From UBA1794 sp031552405 (lineage in GTDB: Bacteria; Bacteroidota; Bacteroidia; Bacteroidales; Bacteroidaceae), in assembly GCA_031552405.1 (NCBI GenBank), contig JAVBMN010000001.1, forward strand, positions 1 through 64,000: a stretch of DNA of 64,000 bases. The letters are read 5' to 3'. How positions within the stretch are numbered: the stretch's first letter is position 1; every line of letters begins with the position of its first letter. Below the pieces are notes generated by a model. It did no database searches. It saw only the letters and a list, made by a program, of their open reading frames with translations, and was not told where the DNA came from. Shown piece after piece: positions 49,887 through 59,599 of this stretch. The position numbers and the translations under genes were made by a program.

Positions 49887-51356
49887 ATGGTAGTTACTGC
49901 AGAAAATTTTTTACTGGTTGGTTCGGTTCTTCTTTTCATCAGCATTATTGTAGGAAAGACGGGGTATCGCTTTGGGGTTCCCGCTCTTCTCTTGTTCCTG
50001 TTTGTGGGCATGCTGTGCGGAAGCGACGGGCTGGGCGTGCAGTTTCACAATGCCGAGGAGGCTCAGTTCATTGGAATGATGGCACTTAGCATCATCCTTT
50101 TTTCCGGAGGCATGGATACGCGCTATAGTGAGATCAAGCCTGTTCTTTCGCCGGGTATCGTGCTTTCTACACTGGGCGTATTGCTCACCGCATTATTTAC
50201 AGGCCTCTTTATCTGGTGGATAGCAGGCACTGGCACGATGGGTATCACCCTGTCGCTCACCACTTCCCTGCTGCTGGCCTCCACCATGTCCAGTACGGAT
50301 TCCGCTTCGGTATTCGCCATCCTGCGCTCACAGAAGATGCATCTGCGCCACAAACTGCGCCCCCTGCTGGAGCTGGAAAGCGGAAGCAATGACCCCATGG
50401 CCTTTATGCTGACCATCGTACTGATTCAATACATCCAAACGGCAGGCCTCAGTGCCGGAGAGATCGCACTCTCCTTCCTCACCCAATTTTCGCTGGGTAT
50501 ACTGGCCGGGTGGGTGATGGGACGCGTCAGTGTGTTTATTATCAACCGCATAAACATTGACAATCACTCACTCTACCCCATTCTGGTACTGGCCATTACC
50601 CTCTTTACATTCACCATTACCGATATGTGTAAGGGAAATGGATACCTGGCTGTGTACATTGCTGGTATGATACTGGGTAACAGTCGCATTACACGCCGCA
50701 GGGAGATCTCCACCTTTATGGACGGTATGACCTGGCTGTTCCAGATCATCATGTTTCTTGCCTTGGGCCTGCTGGTAAACCCACATGAGATGGCCGAAGT
50801 ATCTATCATCGCACTGCTTACGGGAATATTTATGATTCTGCTGGGGAGGCCGCTCAGCGTATTCTTATGCCTGTTGCCCTTCCGCAATATTACAATGCCC
50901 GCCCGCCTCTTCATATCGTGGGTAGGACTGCGTGGTGCTGTACCTATCATCTTTGCCACCTACCCGGTAGTAGCGGGAGTAGAAGGGTCACAACAGATCT
51001 TTAACATCGTATTCTTTATCACTCTCCTCTCATTGATCATCCAGGGCACCACGGTGGCCAAGGCTGCCGGATGGCTGGGCCTCTCCCGCCCTTTATACCA
51101 GAAGGGCAATGCTTTTGGAGTGGAGATACCGGAGGAAATCAATACCGACCTGCACGACTGCATCGTGACCACCGAGATGCTTCCTAAAGGCAACCGTCTG
51201 ATGGATGCCATACTACCACATGAGACACTGGTGGTACTAGTAAAGCGCGACGAAGAATTTCTCGTCCCCAACGGAAAACTGGAGCTACAACCCGGCGACA
51301 AGCTACTGCTGCTTAGCAAAAAAGAGATACGGAAAGAAAAGAAAAACAAAAAGTAA
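49887..51356 (+). CDS. Potassium/proton antiporter of the NhaP2/CvrA family
   Basis: A 489-residue CPA1 exchanger from ATG at 49887, which begins MVVTAENFLLVGSVLLF. About 12 or 13 membrane helices fill the first 390 residues with the family ESGSNDPMAF motif (about 167) that holds the ion-binding acidic residue, then a cytoplasmic tail with a TrkA-C/RCK_C-like domain (LPHETLVVLVKRDEEFLVPNGKLELQPGDKLLLLS). Such proteins exchange K+ for H+ to keep pH and ion balance. An in-frame start at 49797 would overlap the divergent CE12 gene's start and is less likely. Confidence 0.88.
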   Translation: MVVTAENFLLVGSVLLFISIIVGKTGYRFGVPALLLFLFVGMLCGSDGLGVQFHNAEEAQFIGMMALSIILFSGGMDTRYSEIKPVLSPGIVLSTLGVLLTALFTGLFIWWIAGTGTMGITLSLTTSLLLASTMSSTDSASVFAILRSQKMHLRHKLRPLLELESGSNDPMAFMLTIVLIQYIQTAGLSAGEIALSFLTQFSLGILAGWVMGRVSVFIINRINIDNHSLYPILVLAITLFTFTITDMCKGNGYLAVYIAGMILGNSRITRRREISTFMDGMTWLFQIIMFLALGLLVNPHEMAEVSIIALLTGIFMILLGRPLSVFLCLLPFRNITMPARLFISWVGLRGAVPIIFATYPVVAGVEGSQQIFNIVFFITLLSLIIQGTTVAKAAGWLGLSRPLYQKGNAFGVEIPEEINTDLHDCIVTTEMLPKGNRLMDAILPHETLVVLVKRDEEFLVPNGKLELQPGDKLLLLSKKEIRKEKKNKK

Positions 51357-51408
51357 AGGAGAAAGAGTCTTTTATTTCCTTCTCCTACATCAGATATGTA
51401 CTTTCTGC

Positions 51409-51416
51409 TACCTTTG
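51409..51416 (+). promoter_or_regulatory. -7 element for the ZIP transporter
   Basis: TACCTTTG, 24 bp before the start codon. Confidence 0.6.
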
Positions 51417-51440
51417 CATTTAATTTATAACTGATAACAC

Positions 51441-52250
51441 ATGGAACAGACTCCTTTCCTCCTCCCCTTCCTACTAACACTGGTAGCAGGACTGTGTACT
51501 GGCATCGGAAGTTTTATTGCTATGGTAGCCAGCAAAACCAACCGAAAGTTTCTATCGTTCTCCCTCGGCCTCTCCGCAGGAGTTATGATCTATGTTTCTT
51601 TTGTGGAATTATTGCATGACGCACAGATACGAATTATAGAAGAAATGGGAAGCGACCGCCCGGGAATGATCGTGGCTACAGGAAGTTTCTTCCTGGGAAT
51701 CATGCTGATAGGAGTTATTGACCGACTGGTACCCGACTATGAAAACCCCCACGAGATGCGTGGTGTAGAAAAAATGAAATCCGCTACCCTGACGGATGGA
51801 CGCCTCAAACGCATGGGGCTAATGGCAGCTTTGGCCATCGGTATTCATAATTTCCCCGAAGGAATAGCAACCTTTACTGCGGCTGTAGAAAGTCCCACGC
51901 TGGGTATCGCCATTGCTTTTGCCATTGCAATTCATAATATTCCGGAAGGAATTGCCGTATCCATCCCCATCTATCAGGCCACGGGTAGCAAGAAAGCTGC
52001 ATTTAAGTACTCTTTTCTTTCAGGTATTGCCGAACCCATAGGAGCGCTGTTGGCCTATCTGGTGTTGATGCCATTTATTTCTTCATTCCTGCTAGGAGTT
52101 ATTTTTGCCATGGTAGCAGGCATCATGGTGTTCATCTCACTGGATGAATTGTTGCCCGCCGCACGAGAATATGGAGAACACCATATCTCAATACTGGGCG
52201 TGGTAGTAGGTATGATGATTATGGCGGCAAGCCTGATTCTTTTTATTTGA
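51441..52250 (+). CDS. zupT: ZIP family zinc transporter ZupT
   Basis: A 269-residue inner-membrane metal importer with eight predicted helices. The duplicated metal-site motifs IGIHNFPEGIATF and IAIHNIPEGIAVS lie in helices IV and V, and the His-poor loop with GVEKMKSATLTDGRLKRMG precedes them. The length and start (MEQTPFLLPFLLTLVAGLCTGIG) match ZupT. It takes up zinc and other divalent cations. No Zur box was identified upstream. Confidence 0.92.
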   Translation: MEQTPFLLPFLLTLVAGLCTGIGSFIAMVASKTNRKFLSFSLGLSAGVMIYVSFVELLHDAQIRIIEEMGSDRPGMIVATGSFFLGIMLIGVIDRLVPDYENPHEMRGVEKMKSATLTDGRLKRMGLMAALAIGIHNFPEGIATFTAAVESPTLGIAIAFAIAIHNIPEGIAVSIPIYQATGSKKAAFKYSFLSGIAEPIGALLAYLVLMPFISSFLLGVIFAMVAGIMVFISLDELLPAAREYGEHHISILGVVVGMMIMAASLILFI

Positions 52251-52275
52251 GCAGATACCAATAGGTAGAGATTTG

Positions 52276-52770
52276 CTATTGCCAAATGATAGAAAGATGC
52301 TCTGCCAGTTGCTCCAGATAGTGGCGATCCGTCATATCAAACATCCCCAGCTCCACACTGTCTACATCCAACACCGCCATCACCTCACCATCCCGCAATA
52401 CAGGTACTACAATCTCCGATTTCGATAGAGAGCTACAGGCGATATGTCCTGGAAACTGCTCCACATCAGCCACTATCACTGTATGCTTCTGCTGCCAGGA
52501 AGTACCACACACTCCCCTTCCCTTGTGGATACGTGTGCAGGCCAATGGCCCCTGGAACGGGCCGAGCACCAGTTCCTTCTGCTCTTCTGCGCCCTTTACC
52601 AGATAAAAGCCCACCCAAAAGAACTCAAAACATTCCTTCAGAATGGCTGAAACATTAGCCAGATTAGCCACCAGATCAGTCTCCCCCTCTATTACCGCAT
52701 AGATCTGCGGAAGTATCTCCTCGTAACGAGCCGCTTTATCCCCAGCGGTCAGGATCAGTTGTTCAGCCAT
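52276..52770 (-). CDS. msrC: Free methionine-(R)-sulfoxide reductase (GAF domain)
   Basis: Reduces free methionine-R-sulfoxide. The protein is a single GAF domain, about 164 residues from ATG at 52770. The three active-site cysteines lie in PLACTRIHKGRGVCG and FPGHIACSSLSKSEIVVP, the fRMsr (YebR) hallmark; VLDVDSVELGMF closes the domain. A start at 52782 is possible, but the promoter at 52800 leaves only a very short leader for it. It converges on zupT with a 25-bp gap and no hairpin. Confidence 0.9.
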   Translation of the reverse strand: MAEQLILTAGDKAARYEEILPQIYAVIEGETDLVANLANVSAILKECFEFFWVGFYLVKGAEEQKELVLGPFQGPLACTRIHKGRGVCGTSWQQKHTVIVADVEQFPGHIACSSLSKSEIVVPVLRDGEVMAVLDVDSVELGMFDMTDRHYLEQLAEHLSIIWQ

Positions 52771-52799
52771 AGCATGCCTCATATAATAGATTACGGTAG

Positions 52800-52807
52800 C
52801 AAAGGTA
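52800..52807 (-). promoter_or_regulatory. -7 element for the fRMsr gene
   Basis: The minus strand reads TACCTTTG, 29 bp before the ATG at 52770. Confidence 0.6.
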
Positions 52808-52954
52808 TGCATCATTCCGCAAACATCCAACCGGGTTATGCCTTAAAATTCAATACCTTGTCTGTTTAATCTGCCAATATCCTCATTTATTAGGATTGCA
52901 CACTACATGAGAAAGCAGTTACTTTGCAGTCGAAAATCAATAATAGATCAACGC

Positions 52955-55342
52955 ATGAAGAATTTACTCATGACTCTGGCTCTGATGAGCTGCGCATATA
53001 CGTATGCCGAAACAAACACTACTTCTCCTACAGGGGAAGTGGCTGAGGTAGCTGCAGACAGCGCACTGCTCAAGACACTCGACGATATTGTAATCGTGGC
53101 CTCGCCTAAGGAGCATGTAACCCCGCGTCAGCAACCGGTAGCAGTATCCCTTTTCTCACCAGATGATATGGAGGATTATCGCATCCAGTCTATGAAGGAC
53201 ATCAGCACGCTGGTACCCAACCTCTTCATCCCCGATTATGGCTCACGGATGACCTCAGCCGTCTATATCCGTGGAGTAGGATCGCGCATCAACACACCAT
53301 CGGTAGGATTGTACGTGGACAACACACCGGTACTGGATAAGTCGGCCTACGACTTTAACTACTATGACGTGGATCGTATCGACGTATTACGCGGCCCGCA
53401 AGGTACCCTTTACGGACGTAACACAATGGGAGGCCTCATCAAGGTGTACACCAAATCGCCTATGAACTACCAAGGTACCGATTTCCACGCCAGCGCCGGA
53501 ATGTATGGACAATACTCCACCTCACTCACCCACTACCATCGCCCTAGCGACAAATTTGCCTTCTCGGCCGGAGGGTTTTATGAATACAACCAGGGATTTT
53601 TTAAGAATGTATACCTGAACAAGAACGCCGACCAAGGCAATTCCGAAGGAGGACGCCTGCGCGCCATCTATCTGCCTACCGATCGCTGGACACTGGATTT
53701 CAATGTGAGCTACCAGTACAGCGACCAACTTGGATACGCCTACGGTATGTACGATCCAGCTACGGAAAAGACCGCCGACGTAGCCTATAACGACGAAAGT
53801 TCCTACTACCGCAACCTGCTCAATGCCGGGCTGAATGCAGAGTACCAGTCCGACCGCTTCACCCTCAATGCGGTTACAAGCTATCAATACCTGAAAGACA
53901 GGATGTTCATGGATCAAGACTATACAGCGGCCAATATCTTTACCCTGGAACAAAAGCAACGCATGAATGCCCTTACCGAGGAAGTCACCATCCGTAACCG
54001 CCACACCCAACGCTGGGACTGGCTGTTTGGTGCATTCGGATTCTACCAGGGACTGAAAACCAACGCTCCCGTAACCTTCAAACAGGATGGAATACAAACA
54101 CAGCTTGAAGATAATATTAATGGTTTCATCCCTGCTACTTTAAGAGCTAACTTTGATCTTCTGGACCCGCAACTCGTGATAACCGGAGACTTTGACTCTC
54201 CTACCTACGGACTGGCGGCCTACCACCAATCCACCTTCAATAACCTACTCACCAAAGGCCTCTCCCTCACCCTGGGTCTTCGACTGGATTATGAGAAGAA
54301 TAAGCTGGATTACAACTCCACTTCCACCTTTGATTATGATTTCCTGGCCATGGGAAGATATGATTTGGGCAACTCTTTGAACTCTGTCCTAAATGGCACT
54401 CTGGAAAATGACTACCTGCAACTGCTGCCCAAAATAGCCGTAGCATACCACTTCAATACCGGAAATCAGATATATGCTTCCGTAGCCAAAGGCTATCGTT
54501 CCGGAGGATACAACGTCCAGATGATGTCTGAACTGGCAAAGAATAAAATACAAGTAGGACTCACCGATCAGATCCGCACCGATGCACGAGAAACAATGAC
54601 AGCCGGAGGTGCTCCGGAATCTGCTATTGATATGGTAGCAGATATGATCCCACAGTTTGAACTACAAGACGCCGAAAGCAACCTTACCTACAAGCCTGAA
54701 TATTCTTGGGATTACGAAGTAGGTACCCACCTCACCCTGCTTGAAAATACGCTGTGGGCAGATGCTTCCCTCTTCTACATCGATACCCGCGACCAACAGA
54801 TCGCCCGCTTTGCCGATAGTGGACTAGGCCGTGTGGTTGTCAACGCCGGACGCAGCGAAAGCTATGGCGCCGAGCTATCCCTCCGCGCCCGCCTGTGCAA
54901 AGCCTGGACAGTAAACGTCGGCTATGGATATACCCATGCCACTTTTAAAGATTACCTGGTAAAAGCGAAAAGTGACACCGAACCAGCTATCGACTACAGT
55001 GGAAACTATGTACCCTTCATCCCGAAACATACCGTAAACGTAGGCTTGCGTTACGACATCAAGTGCGCCCCTTGGAGTTGGTTCGACAAGGCTTGGGTAA
55101 GCGTTAACTACAGCGGAGCCGGACGTATCTACTGGACAGAAGCCAATGAGGTATCGCAGAAATACTACAACATGGTAAACTGGAGCATGAGCGCCATAGC
55201 AGGTATTGCCGAAGTAACCCTGTGGAGCCGCAACTTCTTAGATACCGAGTACAATACCTTCTGCTTCAACTCCATGGGCAACTACTTCGCCCAAAAAGGA
55301 AAACCCTTCCAACTGGGAGTGGATCTGAGATTCCGTTTCTAA
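52955..55342 (+). CDS. TonB-dependent outer-membrane receptor
   Basis: A 795-residue receptor. The ATG at 52955 begins the signal peptide (LLMTLALMSCAYTYAE); a frame start at 52907 lies upstream of a promoter-like TTACTTTG (52919-52926). A TonB box-like LDDIVIVA region is followed by the plug domain (VPNLFIPDYGSRMTSAVYIRGVGS, RIDVLRGPQGTLYGRNTMGG) and a 22-strand barrel ending in GVDLRFRF with a terminal Phe. It lacks a carboxypeptidase-like N-terminal domain and a SusD partner, so it is not a SusC. It belongs with siderophore, cobalamin or metal receptors; the ligand is unknown. A terminator hairpin lies within the convergent thioesterase gene. Confidence 0.92.
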   Translation: MKNLLMTLALMSCAYTYAETNTTSPTGEVAEVAADSALLKTLDDIVIVASPKEHVTPRQQPVAVSLFSPDDMEDYRIQSMKDISTLVPNLFIPDYGSRMTSAVYIRGVGSRINTPSVGLYVDNTPVLDKSAYDFNYYDVDRIDVLRGPQGTLYGRNTMGGLIKVYTKSPMNYQGTDFHASAGMYGQYSTSLTHYHRPSDKFAFSAGGFYEYNQGFFKNVYLNKNADQGNSEGGRLRAIYLPTDRWTLDFNVSYQYSDQLGYAYGMYDPATEKTADVAYNDESSYYRNLLNAGLNAEYQSDRFTLNAVTSYQYLKDRMFMDQDYTAANIFTLEQKQRMNALTEEVTIRNRHTQRWDWLFGAFGFYQGLKTNAPVTFKQDGIQTQLEDNINGFIPATLRANFDLLDPQLVITGDFDSPTYGLAAYHQSTFNNLLTKGLSLTLGLRLDYEKNKLDYNSTSTFDYDFLAMGRYDLGNSLNSVLNGTLENDYLQLLPKIAVAYHFNTGNQIYASVAKGYRSGGYNVQMMSELAKNKIQVGLTDQIRTDARETMTAGGAPESAIDMVADMIPQFELQDAESNLTYKPEYSWDYEVGTHLTLLENTLWADASLFYIDTRDQQIARFADSGLGRVVVNAGRSESYGAELSLRARLCKAWTVNVGYGYTHATFKDYLVKAKSDTEPAIDYSGNYVPFIPKHTVNVGLRYDIKCAPWSWFDKAWVSVNYSGAGRIYWTEANEVSQKYYNMVNWSMSAIAGIAEVTLWSRNFLDTEYNTFCFNSMGNYFAQKGKPFQLGVDLRFRF

Positions 55343-55364
55343 AGAAATACAAAGAGGAACATCC

Positions 55365-55841
55365 CTATTCCTCCGTATCACAGCCTGTGAAGAAGAACTC
55401 TTCACGGGCTTTTTCTTTTGAAAAGCTATAGAAGGTGCTCTCTGCAGTAGTGCATAGCTCACCAACCGCATTGTAAATAGCAGCCTTCAGAAATACCAGG
55501 TTCCGGCGCTGCCCGGTGATAGAGGCACGGATCGCAAGCGGCCCCTCTACGGTGCTGACAGGTTTCAGGTACTTAAGGTTCATCTGCGAAGTGACGCTGG
55601 TAGTCTGCAATTTGCGGAATACGCACCAACCACTCACCTCGTCCAGCAGCAATGCCTGTATACCGCCATGCAGGGTATTTACGAAGCCTTGGTAATGAGT
55701 ACCGGGGGTCCAGTAACTCACTACCTCATCCCCTTCTTCAAAAAAGTCAAGCTTTATACCAACCGGATTATGCGGTGCACATCCGAAGCAATCATAACCG
55801 GCCTTCCCCAGAAAGGGGTTCTTTAGTTTTTTTCCGTCCAT
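55365..55841 (-). CDS. PaaI-type hotdog-fold thioesterase
   Basis: A 158-residue hotdog-fold acyl-CoA thioesterase. The family motif HGGIQALLLDEVSGW contains the catalytic acidic residue, and the N-terminal CFGCAPHNPVGIKLDFFEEGD is a typical opening. It hydrolyses acyl-CoA; the physiological substrate is unknown. Its 3' end carries the convergent TonB receptor terminator, a compact overlap. Confidence 0.85.
   Translation of the reverse strand: MDGKKLKNPFLGKAGYDCFGCAPHNPVGIKLDFFEEGDEVVSYWTPGTHYQGFVNTLHGGIQALLLDEVSGWCVFRKLQTTSVTSQMNLKYLKPVSTVEGPLAIRASITGQRRNLVFLKAAIYNAVGELCTTAESTFYSFSKEKAREEFFFTGCDTEE
55383..55409 (+). terminator. Terminator of the TonB receptor gene
   Basis: GCCTGTGAAG/CTTCACGGGC with one G-T pair and a 7-nt loop, then TTTTTCTTTT. 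It lies inside the last codons of the convergent thioesterase gene. Confidence 0.75.
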
Positions 55842-55891
55842 TATTTCTGTTTTTAATCGTATAGCAAATTCAAAATAACTTCTAAATCTGG

Positions 55892-55927
55892 TAAAAAGAT
55901 GGGCTGCCCTTCATCCGGCAGCCCATC
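55892..55927 (-). terminator. Terminator of the glycogen cluster
   Basis: GATGGGCTGCC/GGCAGCCCATC perfect 11-bp stem with an 8-nt loop, followed on the minus strand by TTTTT. It lies 20 bp after the last minus-strand gene stop. Confidence 0.88.
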
Positions 55928-55947
55928 CTATTCTATTATTTCTTAGC

Positions 55948-57048
55948 TTAATTAGTACTATTCTCCGGAGTTACGTATTCATAGTACCACCAATAGGTAC
56001 CGCGAAAATCTGTTCCACTCAGAGCCTTCCTCTGCGTCTCTGTATCAGAATACTTATCTCGTTCCTTCAGATAGGACACAAAACGGGTGCGTAAATCCGC
56101 ATTCTGTATCAGATAAGGTTTTTCCGGATGTTGGTATACGTAATAGGCATATGCCTCCAGATAATGCTTGGGAAACTCCTTACGGGAAAAGAACTGAGCG
56201 TAATTACTCAGCTCTTTCATAAACTCTTCCAACTTTTTATCCAGAAGAAGACGAGCCATACGTAACTCATACTCCTTAGACACCTGATCTGTTTCACGAA
56301 GAAACTCCTGATCCAGCCCCATCATACCGTAATTTTGTGGATACTCAAATAAGCTTTCTCCCAGCATTCCAGCCTGAAGAAGAGCCCGGTTACGCAGCTG
56401 TGTCATACGCTTAGAGGGATACTGATTGCTTTTGTCAATCTCCAACACCCGCGAAAGCTCATTGGCTTGCACCGCCTGCATCATGGCTGCCTCGTTGCGT
56501 ACCGACTGCTTCATGGGCGAAAGCATCCCAACCGCAAACATGCAAAGTGCAAAAAGAAAGAGATTGCACATGCGCCACACCGGATAGTTAGAGATCGGAT
56601 CGCGCAAGGTGTAACGACTGTCGCTACCCACCAATAAGTACTTAATGACCCATACTACCAGCAACAAAACAAAGAAACCGCCCAGGAACAAGTGGCTCAG
56701 GTACATCATTTGCACATCAAAAGCTCCGCCTCCCATCCATACAAGGAACAATAACCCTGCGTAAGAAGGCAGGTAGGATAGTATCAGGAAACGAGTCTCC
56801 AAGCGAAATACGGATTTGATACACACCTGTATCCCCTGAAGCAACGCCACCATTAACAAAGCAATCACCCACAGCGAAACAGGAATGCGCAATGACAACA
56901 CATGGGAGTATTCACTACCCACTATCTCAAGCTGCTCATCAAACCCCTGAGTCAGAAACAAAAAGCTGAATACACAAAAGAGTATCCCGGCAGCCACGGA
57001 GGCCTGGCGGGATACTCTTTTGTCCTTCGAGAAATTACTTCGATTCAT
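55948..57048 (-). CDS. Membrane protein of unknown function
   Basis: A 366-residue protein; a DUF6057-type family is possible but I am not certain. The first half has five membrane helices (for example ASVAAGILFCVFSFLFL, VSLWVIALLMVALLQGI, LFLGGFFVLLLVVWVIKYLL). After a helix at about 170-190 (LFLFALCMFAVGML) the chain continues as a soluble, helix-rich region with TPR-like character (ELSRVLEIDKSNQYPSKRMTQLRNRALLQAG, KEFPKHYLEAYAYYVYQHPEKPYL). It follows glgB by 11 bp and ends at the cluster terminator, so it is transcribed with the glycogen genes, but a role in glycogen metabolism is not shown. Confidence 0.6.
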   Translation of the reverse strand: MNRSNFSKDKRVSRQASVAAGILFCVFSFLFLTQGFDEQLEIVGSEYSHVLSLRIPVSLWVIALLMVALLQGIQVCIKSVFRLETRFLILSYLPSYAGLLFLVWMGGGAFDVQMMYLSHLFLGGFFVLLLVVWVIKYLLVGSDSRYTLRDPISNYPVWRMCNLFLFALCMFAVGMLSPMKQSVRNEAAMMQAVQANELSRVLEIDKSNQYPSKRMTQLRNRALLQAGMLGESLFEYPQNYGMMGLDQEFLRETDQVSKEYELRMARLLLDKKLEEFMKELSNYAQFFSRKEFPKHYLEAYAYYVYQHPEKPYLIQNADLRTRFVSYLKERDKYSDTETQRKALSGTDFRGTYWWYYEYVTPENSTN

Positions 57049-57059
57049 TAGGATCTACT

Positions 57060-59090
57060 TCATTTCATTCTACGCAATACTACTGCCGAGCGGGCAGGAA
57101 TATACAACTTAAGCCACCCCTTCTTTTCTTTCTTATAAAGAGGATCTACATTTGTAAAGTGTACTACACCGTCATCAGCAAGACCATTTCCTCCATACGC
57201 CCTGGCATCTGTATTGAGCAACACCTCATAAGAACCTTCCGGTACAAGGAAACCGTAATCTGCAAACGAACGCATCGGGCTGAAATTAAAGACAAAGATC
57301 AGGTTATTACGCGAATAGGCTAATACCTGATCGCCATCATTATGCCAGATCTCTTGAACTGGGGTGTTCTCTATAGCTTTCTCACTCTTGAGTACCTGGA
57401 TCATATCGCGATCAAAATCACTCAGATAATGATAACACAGATTGGCACGATCCATCAAGTTCCACTGGCGACGAGCATATTTATACGCCCACCCATTGCC
57501 TTCGCGTGGAAAGTCGATCCATTCAGGATGCCCAAACTCGTTACCCATAAAGTTGAGGTAACCGCCATTAATGGTGCTCGACGTCACGAGGCGTATCATC
57601 TTATGCAAAGCCAATCCGCGGTTTACCGTATAATTTTCATCACCCTTCTGCATGTGCCAGTACATATCCGCATCAATCAGACGGAAGATGATGGTCTTAT
57701 CCCCTACCAAAGCCTGATCATGGCTCTCACAGTAAGAAATGGTTTTCTCATCTGTGCGACGGTTTGTCACTTCCCAGAAGATGGAAGAAGGCTTCCAGTC
57801 TTCATCAATACGTTCTTTGATGATCTTTATCCAATAGTCGGGAATATTCATTGCCATGCGATAGTCAAAGCCATAACCCCCATCTTCATATTTGGCAGCA
57901 AGGCCCGGCATACCGGAAACTTCTTCGGCAATGGTAATAGCAGTCGGATTGACTTCATGAATCAAACGATTTGCCAGTGTCAGGTAACAAATAGCATTGT
58001 CGTCCTGATGTCCATTGAAATAATCACCATAATTACAGAATGCCTCACCTAAACCATGGCTATAGTAAAGCATAGAAGTTACGCCATCAAAGCGAAAACC
58101 ATCTAGCTTGAATTCCTCCAACCAGTACTTGCAATTGGAAAGAAGGAAGTGAATTACTTCATTTTTCCCATAATCGAAACACAAGGAATCCCACGCCGGA
58201 TGTTCACGACGCCCCCCTTCATAAAAGAACTGACAGGGATCACCGGCCAGATTGCCAAGCCCCTCCACTTCATTTTTTACAGCATGGGAGTGTACGATAT
58301 CCATAATCACTGCTATACCCAGGCGGTGAGCCTCATCAATAAGCTGTTTAAGCTCATCCGGAGTTCCGAAACGAGAGGAAGCAGCAAAAAAGCTAGATAC
58401 ATGATAACCAAAGCTACCATAATACGGATGTTCCTGAAGGGCCATTATCTGAATACAGTTATAACCGGCCTTCACGATGCGTGGAAGTGTCTTTTCGCGG
58501 AATTCATTATAAGACCCTACCCCCTCGGTTTCTTGAGCCATACCAATGTGGCACTCATAAATCAACAGGGGATCTACTACAGGCTTGAAATTCTTCGTGG
58601 CAAACTGATACGGCTTTTCTGGGTTCCATACCTGAGCAGAAAAGATATGAGTCTGCTCATCCTGTATCACCCTCCGGGCCCAAGCAGGGACACGTTCGCC
58701 CTGTCCACCATTCCAGTGCACATACATTTTGTACATATCTTCATGGTGCATGGCGTCATCCGACAACTGCAATTCCCAGACTCCACTCTCCTGAGATATC
58801 AATTTCAGTGCGTACTTTTCATCTTCCGTCCAGTTATTGAACGTACCGATCAGATATATTTTAGTGGCATTAGGCGCCCATTCACGAAATACCCAACCGT
58901 TTGCCGTCCGGTGCAGGCCAAAATAGGCATGCCCGTTAGCAAAGTCAGACAACTTACGGCTATGCCCTTGAGTCAGCTCAGCCTCTTTCTGCAACGCATG
59001 TTGATAACGCCCGTTTACAGCCTCTCCAAAAGGCTCCAACCAAGGGTCATTCTTGATGATATTCAGTACAGTACTCTTCATTTTATCCAC
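57060..59090 (-). CDS. glgB: 1,4-alpha-glucan branching enzyme
   Basis: Makes alpha-1,6 branches in glycogen. The 676 residues contain an N-terminal CBM48 domain (YFGLHRTANGWVFREWAPNATKIYLIGTFNNW), the GH13 barrel with GIAVIMDIVHSHAVKN (region I), the nucleophile Asp in LDGFRFDGVTSM, the acid/base Glu in ITIAEEVSGMPG and ISYCESHDQALVGDK (region IV), and a C-terminal beta domain. The sequence resembles the eukaryote-like GH13_8 branch more than E. coli GlgB. It belongs to the minus-strand glycogen cluster downstream of the YhcH gene (9 bp). Confidence 0.94.
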   Translation of the reverse strand: MDKMKSTVLNIIKNDPWLEPFGEAVNGRYQHALQKEAELTQGHSRKLSDFANGHAYFGLHRTANGWVFREWAPNATKIYLIGTFNNWTEDEKYALKLISQESGVWELQLSDDAMHHEDMYKMYVHWNGGQGERVPAWARRVIQDEQTHIFSAQVWNPEKPYQFATKNFKPVVDPLLIYECHIGMAQETEGVGSYNEFREKTLPRIVKAGYNCIQIMALQEHPYYGSFGYHVSSFFAASSRFGTPDELKQLIDEAHRLGIAVIMDIVHSHAVKNEVEGLGNLAGDPCQFFYEGGRREHPAWDSLCFDYGKNEVIHFLLSNCKYWLEEFKLDGFRFDGVTSMLYYSHGLGEAFCNYGDYFNGHQDDNAICYLTLANRLIHEVNPTAITIAEEVSGMPGLAAKYEDGGYGFDYRMAMNIPDYWIKIIKERIDEDWKPSSIFWEVTNRRTDEKTISYCESHDQALVGDKTIIFRLIDADMYWHMQKGDENYTVNRGLALHKMIRLVTSSTINGGYLNFMGNEFGHPEWIDFPREGNGWAYKYARRQWNLMDRANLCYHYLSDFDRDMIQVLKSEKAIENTPVQEIWHNDGDQVLAYSRNNLIFVFNFSPMRSFADYGFLVPEGSYEVLLNTDARAYGGNGLADDGVVHFTNVDPLYKKEKKGWLKLYIPARSAVVLRRMK

Positions 59091-59099
59091 TATTTGAGA

Positions 59100-59546
59100 T
59101 TATGCTTTGACTTTTACAATTACTTTCTTTACTCCGCTATCCGTAATTCCGGGTGCATGAGCATCCTGAGGAAAGAATATGGCAAACATACCCGGCTCCA
59201 CAGCGATATAGCTTTGTGCCAGCCCCTTGAAGAAAGTTATATCTTTCTCCGCATCATAAGGTTTCATCACCTCGCCACAACAAATGGCCGGAGTATAACC
59301 CATTATTTCCGTTCCTGAGAGAGGAACCTGGATGTCAATGAACTTATTATGAGTTTCCAGTTTTGCCTCTTCTTTTTTCTTAGGTTCTGTTTGAGCTACA
59401 CTCGCAGAAAGATCTTTACCACGAAGTTCCGTTTTACCTAATTCGGCATGAAGCAGATCATTTCTTTTGAGGTAATCCAATGCCTCCGCAAAGAGCGGAT
59501 TAAGCGCAGCATACTCTGCAAGATTCTCAAGCCTATCTATTATCAT
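59100..59546 (-). CDS. YhcH/YjgK/YiaL family (DUF386) protein
   Basis: A 148-residue cupin-like protein of the YhcH/YiaL family: LETHNKFIDIQVPLSGTEIMGY with the metal-binding residues, FAIFFPQDAHAPGI, and VKKVIVKVKA at the end. Relatives act in sialic acid or pentose metabolism or as sugar anomerases (EbgC-type). It sits between the IMPase and glgB genes, suggesting a carbohydrate role (inference). Confidence 0.85.
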   Translation of the reverse strand: MIIDRLENLAEYAALNPLFAEALDYLKRNDLLHAELGKTELRGKDLSASVAQTEPKKKEEAKLETHNKFIDIQVPLSGTEIMGYTPAICCGEVMKPYDAEKDITFFKGLAQSYIAVEPGMFAIFFPQDAHAPGITDSGVKKVIVKVKA

Positions 59547-59599
59547 AATGACATCCTATATTTAGTATTTGACATTTTAGGTTCTTATTCCCCACAAAC

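Noticed and set aside
58149..59318. 389-codon plus-strand frame opposite glgB
   Set aside because: Shadow of glgB and the YhcH gene, both of which show full family motifs.
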